Below, one piece after another: positions 33,022 to 41,788 of a stretch of 57,224 nucleotides of DNA. Source of the stretch: DAOPJM01 sp035399665 (lineage in GTDB: Bacteria; Bacillota; Clostridia; Christensenellales; CAG-138); NCBI GenBank assembly GCA_035399665.1, contig DAOPJM010000010.1:1-57224 (forward strand), written 5' to 3'. The notes under the pieces are model-generated. The model was not told where the DNA came from. It saw nothing but the letters and a program-made list of their open reading frames with translations, and searched no databases. The stretch's first letter is position 1. Every line of letters starts with the position of its first letter. The position numbers and the translations under genes are program-made.

Positions 33022-34074
33022 TTAAAAAATCAGTATAAAGAGTTTGGCGGTGAGATACCCAAGTATGCCGCAGCCCGGGAAGGTCAGCACCCAAGCTAAG
33101 GTCATATCGCCGACAATCCGCCAGTTGACAGCGCGTAAGCGTTTGGCCGCGCCAACGCCCATGATGGCGGTGGTCTTGGTGTGAGTGGTGGAAACGGGAA
33201 TGCCCGCAAGCGAGGACAGCAGCAGACACAGCGCGCCCGCTGCATCGGCGGAAAAGCCCTGATAGGGCTGAAGCTTTACCATGTCCATGCCCACGGACTT
33301 GATAATCTTGTAGCCGCCTATCGAGGTGCCGAGCGCCATGACAGCGGAGCAGAGTATCATCAGCCATATGGGTATCGAAAAGCCCGTGACGTCGCCCTGC
33401 CCGCGGCTTAGGAATATGCCGAGCATGAACACGCCCATGAACTTCTGTCCGTCCTGCGCACCGTGCATAAACGCCATGGACGCGCCGCCGAACACCTGTG
33501 CGCCCCTGAAGAACACATCGGTCTTATGCCTGTCCATCCTGCGGCAGATAAGCTCGATGAGCTTTGTTACGCCAAAGCCCATGATAAAGCCCAGTACGGT
33601 TGACAGCAAAAGCCCTATCAATACCTTGCCCCATTCGGAGGGGTTGATACCGGAGAATCCGCCCTGAAGCGCGATAGCCGCACCTGAAATACCCGCGATA
33701 AGCGCGTGGCTCTCACTTGTCGGTATGCCGAACTTCCATGCGGCCGTCGCCCACACGACTATAGCGACAAGAGCGGCGCAAAGGGCGGCGGTGGCGTCGC
33801 CGGTATCGCCGCCGAAATCAACCATGTTGTATATGGTCATGGCAACCTTGGAGTTGATGAAGGACATGACCAACACACCAAGGAAGTTGCATACGGCGGC
33901 CATAAGTATGGCGCGGGAGGGCGTGATTGCCCGCGTTGAGACGCAGGTCGCAATCGCGTTGGGTGCGTCCGTCCAGCCGTTGACCAGTATAACCGCCAAG
34001 GTCAGAAGGCAGGTGACTATCATCACGGGGTTTTGCGTCAGCTGAGTAAAAAACTCCGATATACTAATGGTCAT
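33022..34074 (-). CDS. Inorganic phosphate transporter, PiT family
   Basis: 350 residues with about ten membrane segments. It has the duplicated PiT signature: NGWTDAPNAIATCVSTRAI near residue 30 and GIPVSTTHTKTTAIMGVG near 300. Cation-coupled low-affinity phosphate (metal phosphate) import. Overlaps the DUF368 gene by 11 bp and precedes DUF47. Confidence 0.94.
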   Translation of the reverse strand: MTISISEFFTQLTQNPVMIVTCLLTLAVILVNGWTDAPNAIATCVSTRAITPSRAILMAAVCNFLGVLVMSFINSKVAMTIYNMVDFGGDTGDATAALCAALVAIVVWATAAWKFGIPTSESHALIAGISGAAIALQGGFSGINPSEWGKVLIGLLLSTVLGFIMGFGVTKLIELICRRMDRHKTDVFFRGAQVFGGASMAFMHGAQDGQKFMGVFMLGIFLSRGQGDVTGFSIPIWLMILCSAVMALGTSIGGYKIIKSVGMDMVKLQPYQGFSADAAGALCLLLSSLAGIPVSTTHTKTTAIMGVGAAKRLRAVNWRIVGDMTLAWVLTFPGCGILGYLTAKLFILIF

Positions 34075-34921
34075 GCTGTCGTTTGACCCCCTTTTTGATG
34101 AACTCCGAGAGCTTGACTATCCAACTGTCCAGGTAGTATCCAAGTACAAGCCCCGCGCCAAGCAGCGCAAGGTACATAAGCTGCGCCCACGATATTTCGG
34201 GCAGGGGGAGAGCGAATATCATGGTAGTGAGCAGGAAGCCGAGGACGAAGAAGCCGGCATAGCCCTTAAAGCGGGTAAATAGGTAGTTGATGAGCTTGAT
34301 AAACATTACGGCGCAGATGACACCGCCTATGGCCATGAGCAGCAGCGGAAGGAGTTGGATGGAATGAAGGGCGGTAACCTGAGATATTGCTCCAAGTACG
34401 CATTTGTACCAACCGAAGCGAATAAAAAGAAATGAGGTGGACAGCCCCGGAATGATGGAGCCGAACACAATAATCATACCCGCAAGCAGGTATTGCAGGG
34501 CATTCAGCTCGTCAAGCTGCTCTGAGCTTCCCATGGGCAGCAGCATCAAAAGCAGGGCCAAGCCTATGCCGACAGCGGAGGCGATAAGCCATATGGGTTT
34601 GAACTTAGGCGCGGCTATCTCCTTGACGTAGGCGGGAACTCCGCCCAAGATAAGCCCCGCGAAAGCATAGATGAAGGCCGTCTCAAAGGCCGTGAACAGC
34701 GATTTCAACACGACCGACCCAAGCACTATCCCGATTACACCGCCTATCCCTATGGGGAGGAGAAAGAGCAGCTTCTTACCAAAGTCGCGGGTGAGCGTCG
34801 CCAAGGCGTTCATCGCGGGGACGTAAATGCAAAGCGTAACGGCCATCATGCCGCCGCTGACCCCGGGCAGTATTCCGCCCACGCCCACAATAGTCCCCTT
34901 AATAAGGTTGGTTATGAACAT
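34064..34921 (-). CDS. DUF368 family protein, PopT-like undecaprenyl-phosphate translocase candidate
   Basis: 285 residues, eight or more membrane segments. The family signature GTIVGVGGILPGVSGGMMAV (about 9-28) is clear and a second GSIIPGLSTSFL occurs mid-protein. DUF368 proteins (PopT) were shown in other bacteria to return undecaprenyl phosphate across the membrane for wall synthesis. ATG 34921 has GAGGTG upstream; the longer frame to 35059 runs through the promoter. First gene of a DUF368-PiT-DUF47 operon. Confidence 0.9.
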   Translation of the reverse strand: MFITNLIKGTIVGVGGILPGVSGGMMAVTLCIYVPAMNALATLTRDFGKKLLFLLPIGIGGVIGIVLGSVVLKSLFTAFETAFIYAFAGLILGGVPAYVKEIAAPKFKPIWLIASAVGIGLALLLMLLPMGSSEQLDELNALQYLLAGMIIVFGSIIPGLSTSFLFIRFGWYKCVLGAISQVTALHSIQLLPLLLMAIGGVICAVMFIKLINYLFTRFKGYAGFFVLGFLLTTMIFALPLPEISWAQLMYLALLGAGLVLGYYLDSWIVKLSEFIKKGVKRQHDH

Positions 34922-34954
34922 ACGCACCTCAATCCAAAATAAAACCCTATTATA

Positions 34955-34983
34955 ATAATAGCCTATGGACAGCTTACTGTAAA
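34955..34983 (-). promoter_or_regulatory. Promoter of the DUF368-PiT-DUF47 operon
   Basis: Minus strand TTTACA (34978-34983), 17-bp spacer, TATTAT (34955-34960). Confidence 0.65.
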
Positions 34984-35003
34984 CTATATGGTTACAATAT
35001 ATC

Positions 35004-35032
35004 TTGCAGAACGAAAGACGATGTTGTATAAT
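35004..35032 (+). promoter_or_regulatory. Promoter of the metallophosphoesterase gene
   Basis: TTGCAG (35004-35009), 17-bp spacer, TATAAT (35027-35032), divergent from the DUF368 operon promoter. Confidence 0.7.
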
Positions 35033-35052
35033 AGCATATCGGAGGGGTTGAG

Positions 35053-36129
35053 ATGACAAAGAGGATTACGGTTTGTGTATTGATGATATTGCTGATGCTG
35101 CTTTCCGCGTGCTATGCGGGAAGCGAGATTGTCGCATCCGAGGCTGCGGCAGCGCCGAGTGATGCACCAACGTTTTCATCCGAACCTACACCGACTTTGA
35201 CGCCTGTCCCCACGCAAACGGCAACGCCTGTTCCTACCGCGACGCCCATACCCACCGCAACGCCCGCGCCCACCGCGACGCCTGTTCCCACGCCCTTTTC
35301 GCTGATATGGTTCTCGGACTCCCAGACCATGACATTTGACGAGAGAGCGGGTGACAGCATGTATGTCATGATGAAGTGGGCGGGGGACAACGCCGAGCGG
35401 CTGAACGCGGTCTATGCCATGCATACGGGCGACATCACCGAAAACGGCTGGAAGGAAAAGTGTTGGGCTGTTGCCGAACCCGCAATTGACACACTGAGGG
35501 GTAAGCTCCCGCTGATAGCCGTTGCGGGCAATCATGACTTAGGCTTGCTTAGGCAGGAATACGGCGGGTACCTTGAGCGTGATTTTGTGAAGACCATGGA
35601 GGTTGAAGGCGTATGGCAGGGCGGCAAGGGCTGCTATGCCGTGTTCAACGCGGGCGGCACTGAGTTTGTTGTCGGAGGACTCGGGTGGATGACCTCGTCC
35701 GACCCTGAGGCTGTCAGCTGGCTCAAGGGCGTGTTTGACGCATATCCGAACGCGGTCGGCATAGTGCTGTCGCACAGCTATATTAACGAGGAGCTTGCCA
35801 AGATGTACGAGGGAAAGACGCTCGACGCGGGCGTTGTCTCCCAATGCCCAAACGTCAGGCTCGTTCTCTGCGGCCATAGGCGCGGCATTGGCAGGGTGGA
35901 GGACAGCTATGACGATAACGACGACGGCGTTCCCGATCGCAGGGTCAACGTGCTGTTGTTCAACTATCAGAGCAATATCAAGAAGAACAGCTTTGGCTAT
36001 CTTCGCATACTGCGCTTCATCCCCGAAAATCGAAGCATATATATTCAGACGTATTCGCCATATTATGACGACTACAACCTTTTTGAGGGAGGCAACGGCG
36101 AGAACTTCACCCTGCTCAACGCCTTTTAG
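35053..36129 (+). CDS. Secreted lipoprotein metallophosphoesterase
   Basis: 358 residues. Lipobox LSAC (Cys20), a Thr/Pro-rich linker (about 41-82), then a calcineurin-like phosphoesterase domain with FSDSQ, HTGDITENG, AVAGNHD, LSHS and LCGHRRG. The last motif is normally GHxH; Arg replaces the final His, a metal ligand. DDNDDGVPDRRVNVLLFNYQ near the C terminus resembles a calcium loop. Probably cell-surface; phosphoester substrate unknown. GGAGGGG lies before the ATG. Confidence 0.88.
   Translation: MTKRITVCVLMILLMLLSACYAGSEIVASEAAAAPSDAPTFSSEPTPTLTPVPTQTATPVPTATPIPTATPAPTATPVPTPFSLIWFSDSQTMTFDERAGDSMYVMMKWAGDNAERLNAVYAMHTGDITENGWKEKCWAVAEPAIDTLRGKLPLIAVAGNHDLGLLRQEYGGYLERDFVKTMEVEGVWQGGKGCYAVFNAGGTEFVVGGLGWMTSSDPEAVSWLKGVFDAYPNAVGIVLSHSYINEELAKMYEGKTLDAGVVSQCPNVRLVLCGHRRGIGRVEDSYDDNDDGVPDRRVNVLLFNYQSNIKKNSFGYLRILRFIPENRSIYIQTYSPYYDDYNLFEGGNGENFTLLNAF
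35224..35292 (+). repeat. 18-nt tandem repeat coding TPxPTA
   Basis: Units at 35224, 35242, 35260 and a partial one at 35278, each ACGCC-N6-CCxACCGCR. They encode the flexible Thr/Pro linker that holds the enzyme away from the membrane. Confidence 0.8.
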
Positions 36130-36173
36130 CTCTGCTCCCCGCATAATTCTACATATTTGCTACATTTTTGCGG

Positions 36174-36202
36174 TTTACAATACAAACTGAAAATGATATA
36201 AT
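36174..36202 (+). promoter_or_regulatory. Promoter of the dockerin protein gene
   Basis: TTTACA (36174-36179), 17-bp spacer, TATAAT (36197-36202). Confidence 0.75.
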
Positions 36203-36229
36203 TTCCTGATTATACTGAGGAGGTATGCG

Positions 36230-39200
36230 ATGAGAAGATTTTTGGCGCCCATAGTCGTGCTATGCTTGACCTTTCTTATATTGATTCCGGCAGCTTCGGC
36301 AAAAGCACCCGAGGTTTGGGACGGCAGTATCGCCATAGGCTTTGCGGGCGGCAGCGGCACGGCCGACGATCCGTACCAAATCTCCAACGGCGCGGAGCTT
36401 GCGTACCTTGCCAAGACCGTACTCGACTGCGAGGATCATTACATCTATAATTATGACTACTTCGTATTGACCAACGATATAGTCCTAAACGACGTATCAA
36501 ACTGGCAGCAATGGGGGACGTACTTGGATGACGGCGTGACAATGATCGCACCCCAAAACAGTTGGCAATGTATAGGCTATTACAATATCAACAGCTCCAC
36601 CGACTATGAGTATTGCTCCTTCGACGGCAATTTCAACGGGCAGGGGCATACCGTAACGGGTATGTTCATCAACTCTCAATATGGCTATCAGGGCTTGTTC
36701 GGCTATCTTGAATACGCCGAGGTTCTGAACGTGAATGTTGAAAAGAGCTACGTTACTGGCGGCTCGGAGTACGTCGCAGGTCTTGTCGGCTATATGGACG
36801 AGGACTGTGTGGTGGACAACTGCGGCTATTCGGGCAGGCTTGACGGCGGTCAGTACAGCGGCGGTCTTGTGGGCAGAAGTCACGGCAGAATAATGAACAG
36901 TTCCGTGAACGTCACCGCCACGGTCAGAAACTTTGGCGGTCTGCTTGTGGGCGACGTCATGTACGGCAAGGTCATAAACTGCTCGGCGGCGGGCAGCGTA
37001 AACGGCTCTCGCTATGTCGGCGCCTTGGTGGGCTACTGCACGATAGGCTATATCGATAACTGCACTTCATCGGGCTCGGTCGTCTCACTCGGCACATCGG
37101 GGTACTCCAGCGATTACGCGGGCGGCATCTTAGGCTATGGACTTCAGGCCAACGTCATGGGATGCAGCTTTTCAGGCAGCGTCAATGGCACCAACTGCGC
37201 GGGCATTGTCGGTGCGAACAGCGGAGGAACGGTTAAAAACTGCATAAATACGGGCAGCGTCACAGCCGAGAATACAGCGGGCGGCATAGTCGCTTACGCA
37301 ACGGGCGGCGTGGTCATGAACTGCAAGAACACGGGAAGCATCACGGGCGAGGTGGTGGGCGGCATCACCGCCACCAACTACCTTTCGGGCGTATATGACT
37401 GCGCGAACACCGGCGCGCTTTCGGGGACGACCTGCGGCGGCATAGCGGGCTCGAACGGCGGCTCGGTAAACTGTTGTTACAATACAGGTACGGTAACGGC
37501 CTCGGGCGAGAGCTTTGGAGGTATCATCGGCGCTAATACCGCGCAAGGCTCGCAGCTCGGTTCCACGACCGAGACCAAGGTCTCAGGTTTGACGCGCAGC
37601 TCGTTTTACCTTGAGAGCTGCTGCACGAATGGTTCATCCTACGGCGAATCCAAGACGCAAGCGCAGCTGAAGTCGCCAAGCAGCTATACCGCGTGGGACA
37701 AAGAAAATATTTGGGCGATAGAGCGCGGGAGCTACCCCGAGCTTATCTGCCTAATGAGCGAGGGCGGCGGCAGCTCCGCCATATGGGACGGAAGCTCAGC
37801 TTCAGGCTTCGCATCGGGCAGCGGCACACAGGAGGATCCTTACATCATCACGACGGCGGAGCAGCTTGCATACCTTTCGGACAAGGTGAACGCGGGGGAG
37901 ACCTACGAGCAGAGCTATTTCCGCCTTGACAGCGACATCGTCTTGAACGACTTTAACGCCAAGTATTGGACGATGAACGCGACCCCGTGGAAGCCCATAG
38001 GCTTCTATCTCAAGACCAACCAGGGTGACGAGTACACCTCTTTTTCGGGCAGGTTCGACGGCAACGGGCATACCATAAGCGGACTCTACATCGAGGACAG
38101 CGGCAATGGTATGGGATTGTTCGGCTCCGTCACCTCCGACGCTCTTGTTGAGAATCTCACTATAAGCGATTCCTATATCAGCGGGACGACCTATGTAGGA
38201 TCGATAGTCGGAACTACCTTTGTAGGCAGCGACGGTCAATCCACGCTATTGGGCTGCACGATTCAAAACTGTACAAGCCGCGCAGTTGTCCGAGGCAACG
38301 CCTATGTCGGCGGAGTAATCGGCTATTCAGGCACGGATGCTGTGCAAAACTGCGTCAATTACAGCAACATACAGGGCGGAACCGCTGTTGGCGGCGTCGT
38401 TGGCGGAGCGTATTACTCCACAACCGTCAAGCAATGCGGCAATTACGGCCTTGTAGAGGGCGTCAACAACACGGGCGGCGTCGTTGGCAGCGCTGCCTAC
38501 AACAGCACCATCGAGTACAACACTAACGCGGGAACGGTTTACGGCGACACCTACACGGGCGGCGTCTTGGGCTATATCACCACGGCCGAGATACATTGCT
38601 GCTACAATACGGGCAATGTGTTGGGCGTCGATTATGTGGGCGGCGTAGTGGGACAGAGCCAAAACGCAAATGTGCTGAACTCCTACAACGCGGGTCAGGC
38701 GTCGGGCGTCAACTACGTCGGGGGCGTGATTGGGGTCAATTATTCCTATTACACTTCGCAGGAAAACGCCGTGAGCTTGGTGCAGTACTGCTACAATGTC
38801 GGAACGCTGAGCGGTTCGGGTAAGAATCTCGCCGGTATTTGCGGGCTGAATCAAAGCATCTATTTTTCAAGCACGGTTTCGGTCAAGGACTGTTATTGGC
38901 TCAAGACCTGTGGGGCCTCCACGGGCGCGTATAACGGCGGCGGCGATGGAACGGAGACAATATCAAACGTGACAGCCTATACCAAGGCGCAGCTTCATGT
39001 TCAGAATAACTACAAAAAATTCGATTTCACAAACATTTGGACTATGGAGGGTGAGGAGAGCTACAGCTACGCTGAGCTTATCGGACTTCCCATGACTGAG
39101 CAGCCTAAGGCGGAGTACACCGTCAGATACTTTCAGGAGCAGACGGACGGCAGCTTCAAGGTCGCACAGCGCGATACTCTCACGGGCGTAATAGGAGAGT

Positions 39201-40582
39201 CTGTCGAGGCCGAGGTAAAGGAGTACGAGGGCTTTGTATACGATTCCGCGAGCAGCACCACGACAGGCGTTGTCCAAGAGGACGGAACCCTAACGCTTGA
39301 TTTGTACTATCTTAGGGATTACTGCACCGTGACATTCGTTGCGAATGGCAATACGATACTGAGCTATGAGGTCAAGTACGGTACGGCGGCGGAGAACATA
39401 CCCGCTATACCCGAAAAGACAGGCTGCGACAGGACGCCGCCCTATTGGGGCGCCACGGCGGAGCAGCTTGCATGTATTACGAGTGACCTTACGGTGAACG
39501 CCGTCTATACCTTGAACGTGTACAGCATAAAGTTCTATGCCGATGGGAGCTTGACCGCCACACGCCAAGCTGAGCATGGAGCGACTCTCACCGACATACC
39601 AGATGTTCCCGCTAAGGAGGGCTGTACTATCGTAAGCCCGACTTGGGACGTCACGGACTTTAGCAATATCACGGACGACATGACGGTAAACGCCGTGTAT
39701 GTGTTGGATAGGTTCACCGTGTCGCTTCCCGCAAGCTGCGAGGCATATACCGTGACGGACATCACAGGCACGGGCGAGGCGGAGTACGGCGCAAGCTACA
39801 GCTTCAGCGTGGTTTCGACTGCGGGAGACGAGCCTGTGGTACGCGCCAACCGCGCAAAAATAGCGGGTGTACTGACCAACGGGGTTTATGTATACACCAT
39901 AGAGGATATACGCGAGGACAAGGCTGTCGAGGTATCCGTTACGGCGGACAGCTATGCAGTCAATCTCTTACAGGGCGAGGGCTATACTATAACGCCGAAG
40001 GAGGGCAGCAATAACCCAACGCTGCATGGGCAGAGCTACTCCTTCACCATCAGCTTGGATGAGGGCTACACAGAGAGCGAGCTTACGGTTTTTGCGAATG
40101 AGACACTGCTCACCCCCCAAAACGGCGTCTATACCATCGAAAACGTGACCGAGACCCAGTATGTTTCGGCGTCGGGCGTGAAGCTGAACGAGTACGAGGT
40201 CAGCTTCTATGCGGATGGTTCGCTTGTTGCAAGCTATATTGTCGAGCATGGCAAGGCATTGGAAACAATTCCGTCCGTACCTAAAAAGGCCGGCTATGAC
40301 GGAGCATGGGACGCCGAGGACTTTTCCTGCGTCACGGGAGATATGACCGTGACAGCGGTATACACTGAGTCTCCGATAAAGTACGGCGATGCCGACTGTA
40401 ACGGCACGGTCAACGCCGCGGACGCTTCGGCCATACTGCGTTCGCTTGTGGGCATAGAGAGCCTTAGTCAGCAGGGCTTGAGGAACGCGGACTGCGACGG
40501 CAGCGCGGGGGTCAGTGCCTCCGACGCTTCGGCCATACTGCGTTGGCTTGTGGGTCTTATACCGAGCCTGCCCGCCGCATAG
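36230..40582 (+). CDS. Large secreted GLUG-repeat protein with C-terminal dockerin domain
   Basis: 1450 residues. Signal peptide (about 1-24, cut after AASA). Two blocks each start with an almost identical WDGSxAxGFAxGSGTxxDPY module (about 28 and 512) followed by many GLUG-type repeats of the form GGIVGxxxGGxVxNCxNTGxV (about 130-480 and 600-900). Then come InlB-like/Flg_new repeats with the YxVxFYADGSL pattern (about 960-1375). A type I dockerin follows (about 1383-1445) with two calcium loops, DADCNGTVNAADASAILRSL and DCDGSAGVSASDASAILRWL. GAGGAGGT stands 5 nt before the ATG. Probably docks onto a cohesin scaffold; no cohesin is in the window. Confidence 0.93.
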   Translation: MRRFLAPIVVLCLTFLILIPAASAKAPEVWDGSIAIGFAGGSGTADDPYQISNGAELAYLAKTVLDCEDHYIYNYDYFVLTNDIVLNDVSNWQQWGTYLDDGVTMIAPQNSWQCIGYYNINSSTDYEYCSFDGNFNGQGHTVTGMFINSQYGYQGLFGYLEYAEVLNVNVEKSYVTGGSEYVAGLVGYMDEDCVVDNCGYSGRLDGGQYSGGLVGRSHGRIMNSSVNVTATVRNFGGLLVGDVMYGKVINCSAAGSVNGSRYVGALVGYCTIGYIDNCTSSGSVVSLGTSGYSSDYAGGILGYGLQANVMGCSFSGSVNGTNCAGIVGANSGGTVKNCINTGSVTAENTAGGIVAYATGGVVMNCKNTGSITGEVVGGITATNYLSGVYDCANTGALSGTTCGGIAGSNGGSVNCCYNTGTVTASGESFGGIIGANTAQGSQLGSTTETKVSGLTRSSFYLESCCTNGSSYGESKTQAQLKSPSSYTAWDKENIWAIERGSYPELICLMSEGGGSSAIWDGSSASGFASGSGTQEDPYIITTAEQLAYLSDKVNAGETYEQSYFRLDSDIVLNDFNAKYWTMNATPWKPIGFYLKTNQGDEYTSFSGRFDGNGHTISGLYIEDSGNGMGLFGSVTSDALVENLTISDSYISGTTYVGSIVGTTFVGSDGQSTLLGCTIQNCTSRAVVRGNAYVGGVIGYSGTDAVQNCVNYSNIQGGTAVGGVVGGAYYSTTVKQCGNYGLVEGVNNTGGVVGSAAYNSTIEYNTNAGTVYGDTYTGGVLGYITTAEIHCCYNTGNVLGVDYVGGVVGQSQNANVLNSYNAGQASGVNYVGGVIGVNYSYYTSQENAVSLVQYCYNVGTLSGSGKNLAGICGLNQSIYFSSTVSVKDCYWLKTCGASTGAYNGGGDGTETISNVTAYTKAQLHVQNNYKKFDFTNIWTMEGEESYSYAELIGLPMTEQPKAEYTVRYFQEQTDGSFKVAQRDTLTGVIGESVEAEVKEYEGFVYDSASSTTTGVVQEDGTLTLDLYYLRDYCTVTFVANGNTILSYEVKYGTAAENIPAIPEKTGCDRTPPYWGATAEQLACITSDLTVNAVYTLNVYSIKFYADGSLTATRQAEHGATLTDIPDVPAKEGCTIVSPTWDVTDFSNITDDMTVNAVYVLDRFTVSLPASCEAYTVTDITGTGEAEYGASYSFSVVSTAGDEPVVRANRAKIAGVLTNGVYVYTIEDIREDKAVEVSVTADSYAVNLLQGEGYTITPKEGSNNPTLHGQSYSFTISLDEGYTESELTVFANETLLTPQNGVYTIENVTETQYVSASGVKLNEYEVSFYADGSLVASYIVEHGKALETIPSVPKKAGYDGAWDAEDFSCVTGDMTVTAVYTESPIKYGDADCNGTVNAADASAILRSLVGIESLSQQGLRNADCDGSAGVSASDASAILRWLVGLIPSLPAA

Positions 40583-40606
40583 CATATCGATTAAACTACA
40601 TAACAA

Positions 40607-40640
40607 AACGCCCCGTGAAGCTGTTGGCTTTCGGGGCGTT
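40607..40640. terminator. Bidirectional terminator
   Basis: AACGCCCCG/CGGGGCGTT stem between the dockerin gene and the convergent acyltransferase-like gene. Confidence 0.8.
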
Positions 40641-40662
40641 GTTAATTGGTCTGAGCTTTTTA

Positions 40663-41697
40663 CTAAATCACATACCTGTTGAATACAGGTATCATGTGCA
40701 GCAGCGATGAAATCAGCATGGACATCACAAACACGCACAACGCTGTCGCGGGTATCGCGAAGGCGGGCAGGAACGCGCCGCCGGACAGTCCAAGTATCGA
40801 AAACAGCTTGAACACGCCGAGCGAGCAGAGGTACGCGCCAAAGACCCTTCGGGACAGAAACTCAAGCCACCTTGCGCAAAAGGCGTTGAAGCTGCGCGAG
40901 CGGTCAAGGTTCGAGAACCATACGAACACGGCTATGACGAGCGCCGCCTGATAGAGATCGCTGCCTCGGTAGGTGTAGAAGCTGTAATAAACGTGGTGTG
41001 TGATAATGCCGGAGTATATAAGGAAGCTCACGACCAGCCCGACAAGTCCAAGCCCGTAGATGACGAAGCGCACACTCTTTTTGGGCGGGAATTGTCTAAG
41101 GTAAGAGCCTGCGACAAAAAGCCCCGTGTAGCCCATAAACATGCCGAGGTTCATACACTCCGTAAAGTACTTGAGCTTTGCAAGCGTTCCGTTCAGGCTC
41201 AGCGTTGGGATGAGCGAACCGAACACAAGCGCCAACAAAAGGTACCAGCGCATGGCCTTGGGGTCACGGGTAACGGCGCGAAGCACGGGAACCGCAAGAT
41301 ACAACCCAAGCATTGTGAGCAGAACGCAGATGAGGCGGCGGTACAGGAAGCTGCTCTTGATATACTCCAACAGGCTAAAGGGCGTCCTGTCCATAAACAT
41401 GCCTATCGCGCCATAGAACGCGCCCCAAAGCGCTATCGCAAGCACAAGCCGCAGAAGCTTCTTTGTGAGAAAGTCCCTGAGGACAAATTCCCTGTTCGGG
41501 TCAAGCAGGAACGCGCCGCTTAGCATTACAAAAGCGGGCATACCAAAGCTGAACGCCGAAAGGTAGACCTGCGCCGAGCAGAAGTCGGCGTATGAGGTAA
41601 ACCATCCGTAGGCCCGCGTCACCGTTGCCGCAAACACAAACGCCAACAGAGCCACGACCCGCAAAAGATCCAAGCCCGTATCTCTTTTTTGCTCCAT
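40663..41697 (-). CDS. Acyltransferase-3-like membrane protein lacking the usual His
   Basis: 344 residues, about ten membrane segments, in the layout of acyltransferase family 3 (WecH/OatA type): GLDLLRVVALLAFVF at the N terminus, then FSFGMPAFVMLSGAFLLD. The His that family members carry about eleven residues after the LR arginine is missing; Ala-Ala-Thr occupies that place. The protein may be inactive as an O-acyltransferase or may use another residue. It would act on a cell-surface glycan. Lone gene. Confidence 0.8.
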   Translation of the reverse strand: MEQKRDTGLDLLRVVALLAFVFAATVTRAYGWFTSYADFCSAQVYLSAFSFGMPAFVMLSGAFLLDPNREFVLRDFLTKKLLRLVLAIALWGAFYGAIGMFMDRTPFSLLEYIKSSFLYRRLICVLLTMLGLYLAVPVLRAVTRDPKAMRWYLLLALVFGSLIPTLSLNGTLAKLKYFTECMNLGMFMGYTGLFVAGSYLRQFPPKKSVRFVIYGLGLVGLVVSFLIYSGIITHHVYYSFYTYRGSDLYQAALVIAVFVWFSNLDRSRSFNAFCARWLEFLSRRVFGAYLCSLGVFKLFSILGLSGGAFLPAFAIPATALCVFVMSMLISSLLHMIPVFNRYVI

Positions 41698-41788
41698 CCT
41701 CTATAACCTCCGTTTGTTGTATAAGCTAAGCGAAAATCAGTAAGAGCAGCCCGCGGCCCATTTCCCCTATAAAAAGGCGCATGGCGTA

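Noticed and set aside
32368..33099. 243-codon plus-strand frame opposite DUF47
   Set aside because: Shadow; no ribosome site and no known fold.
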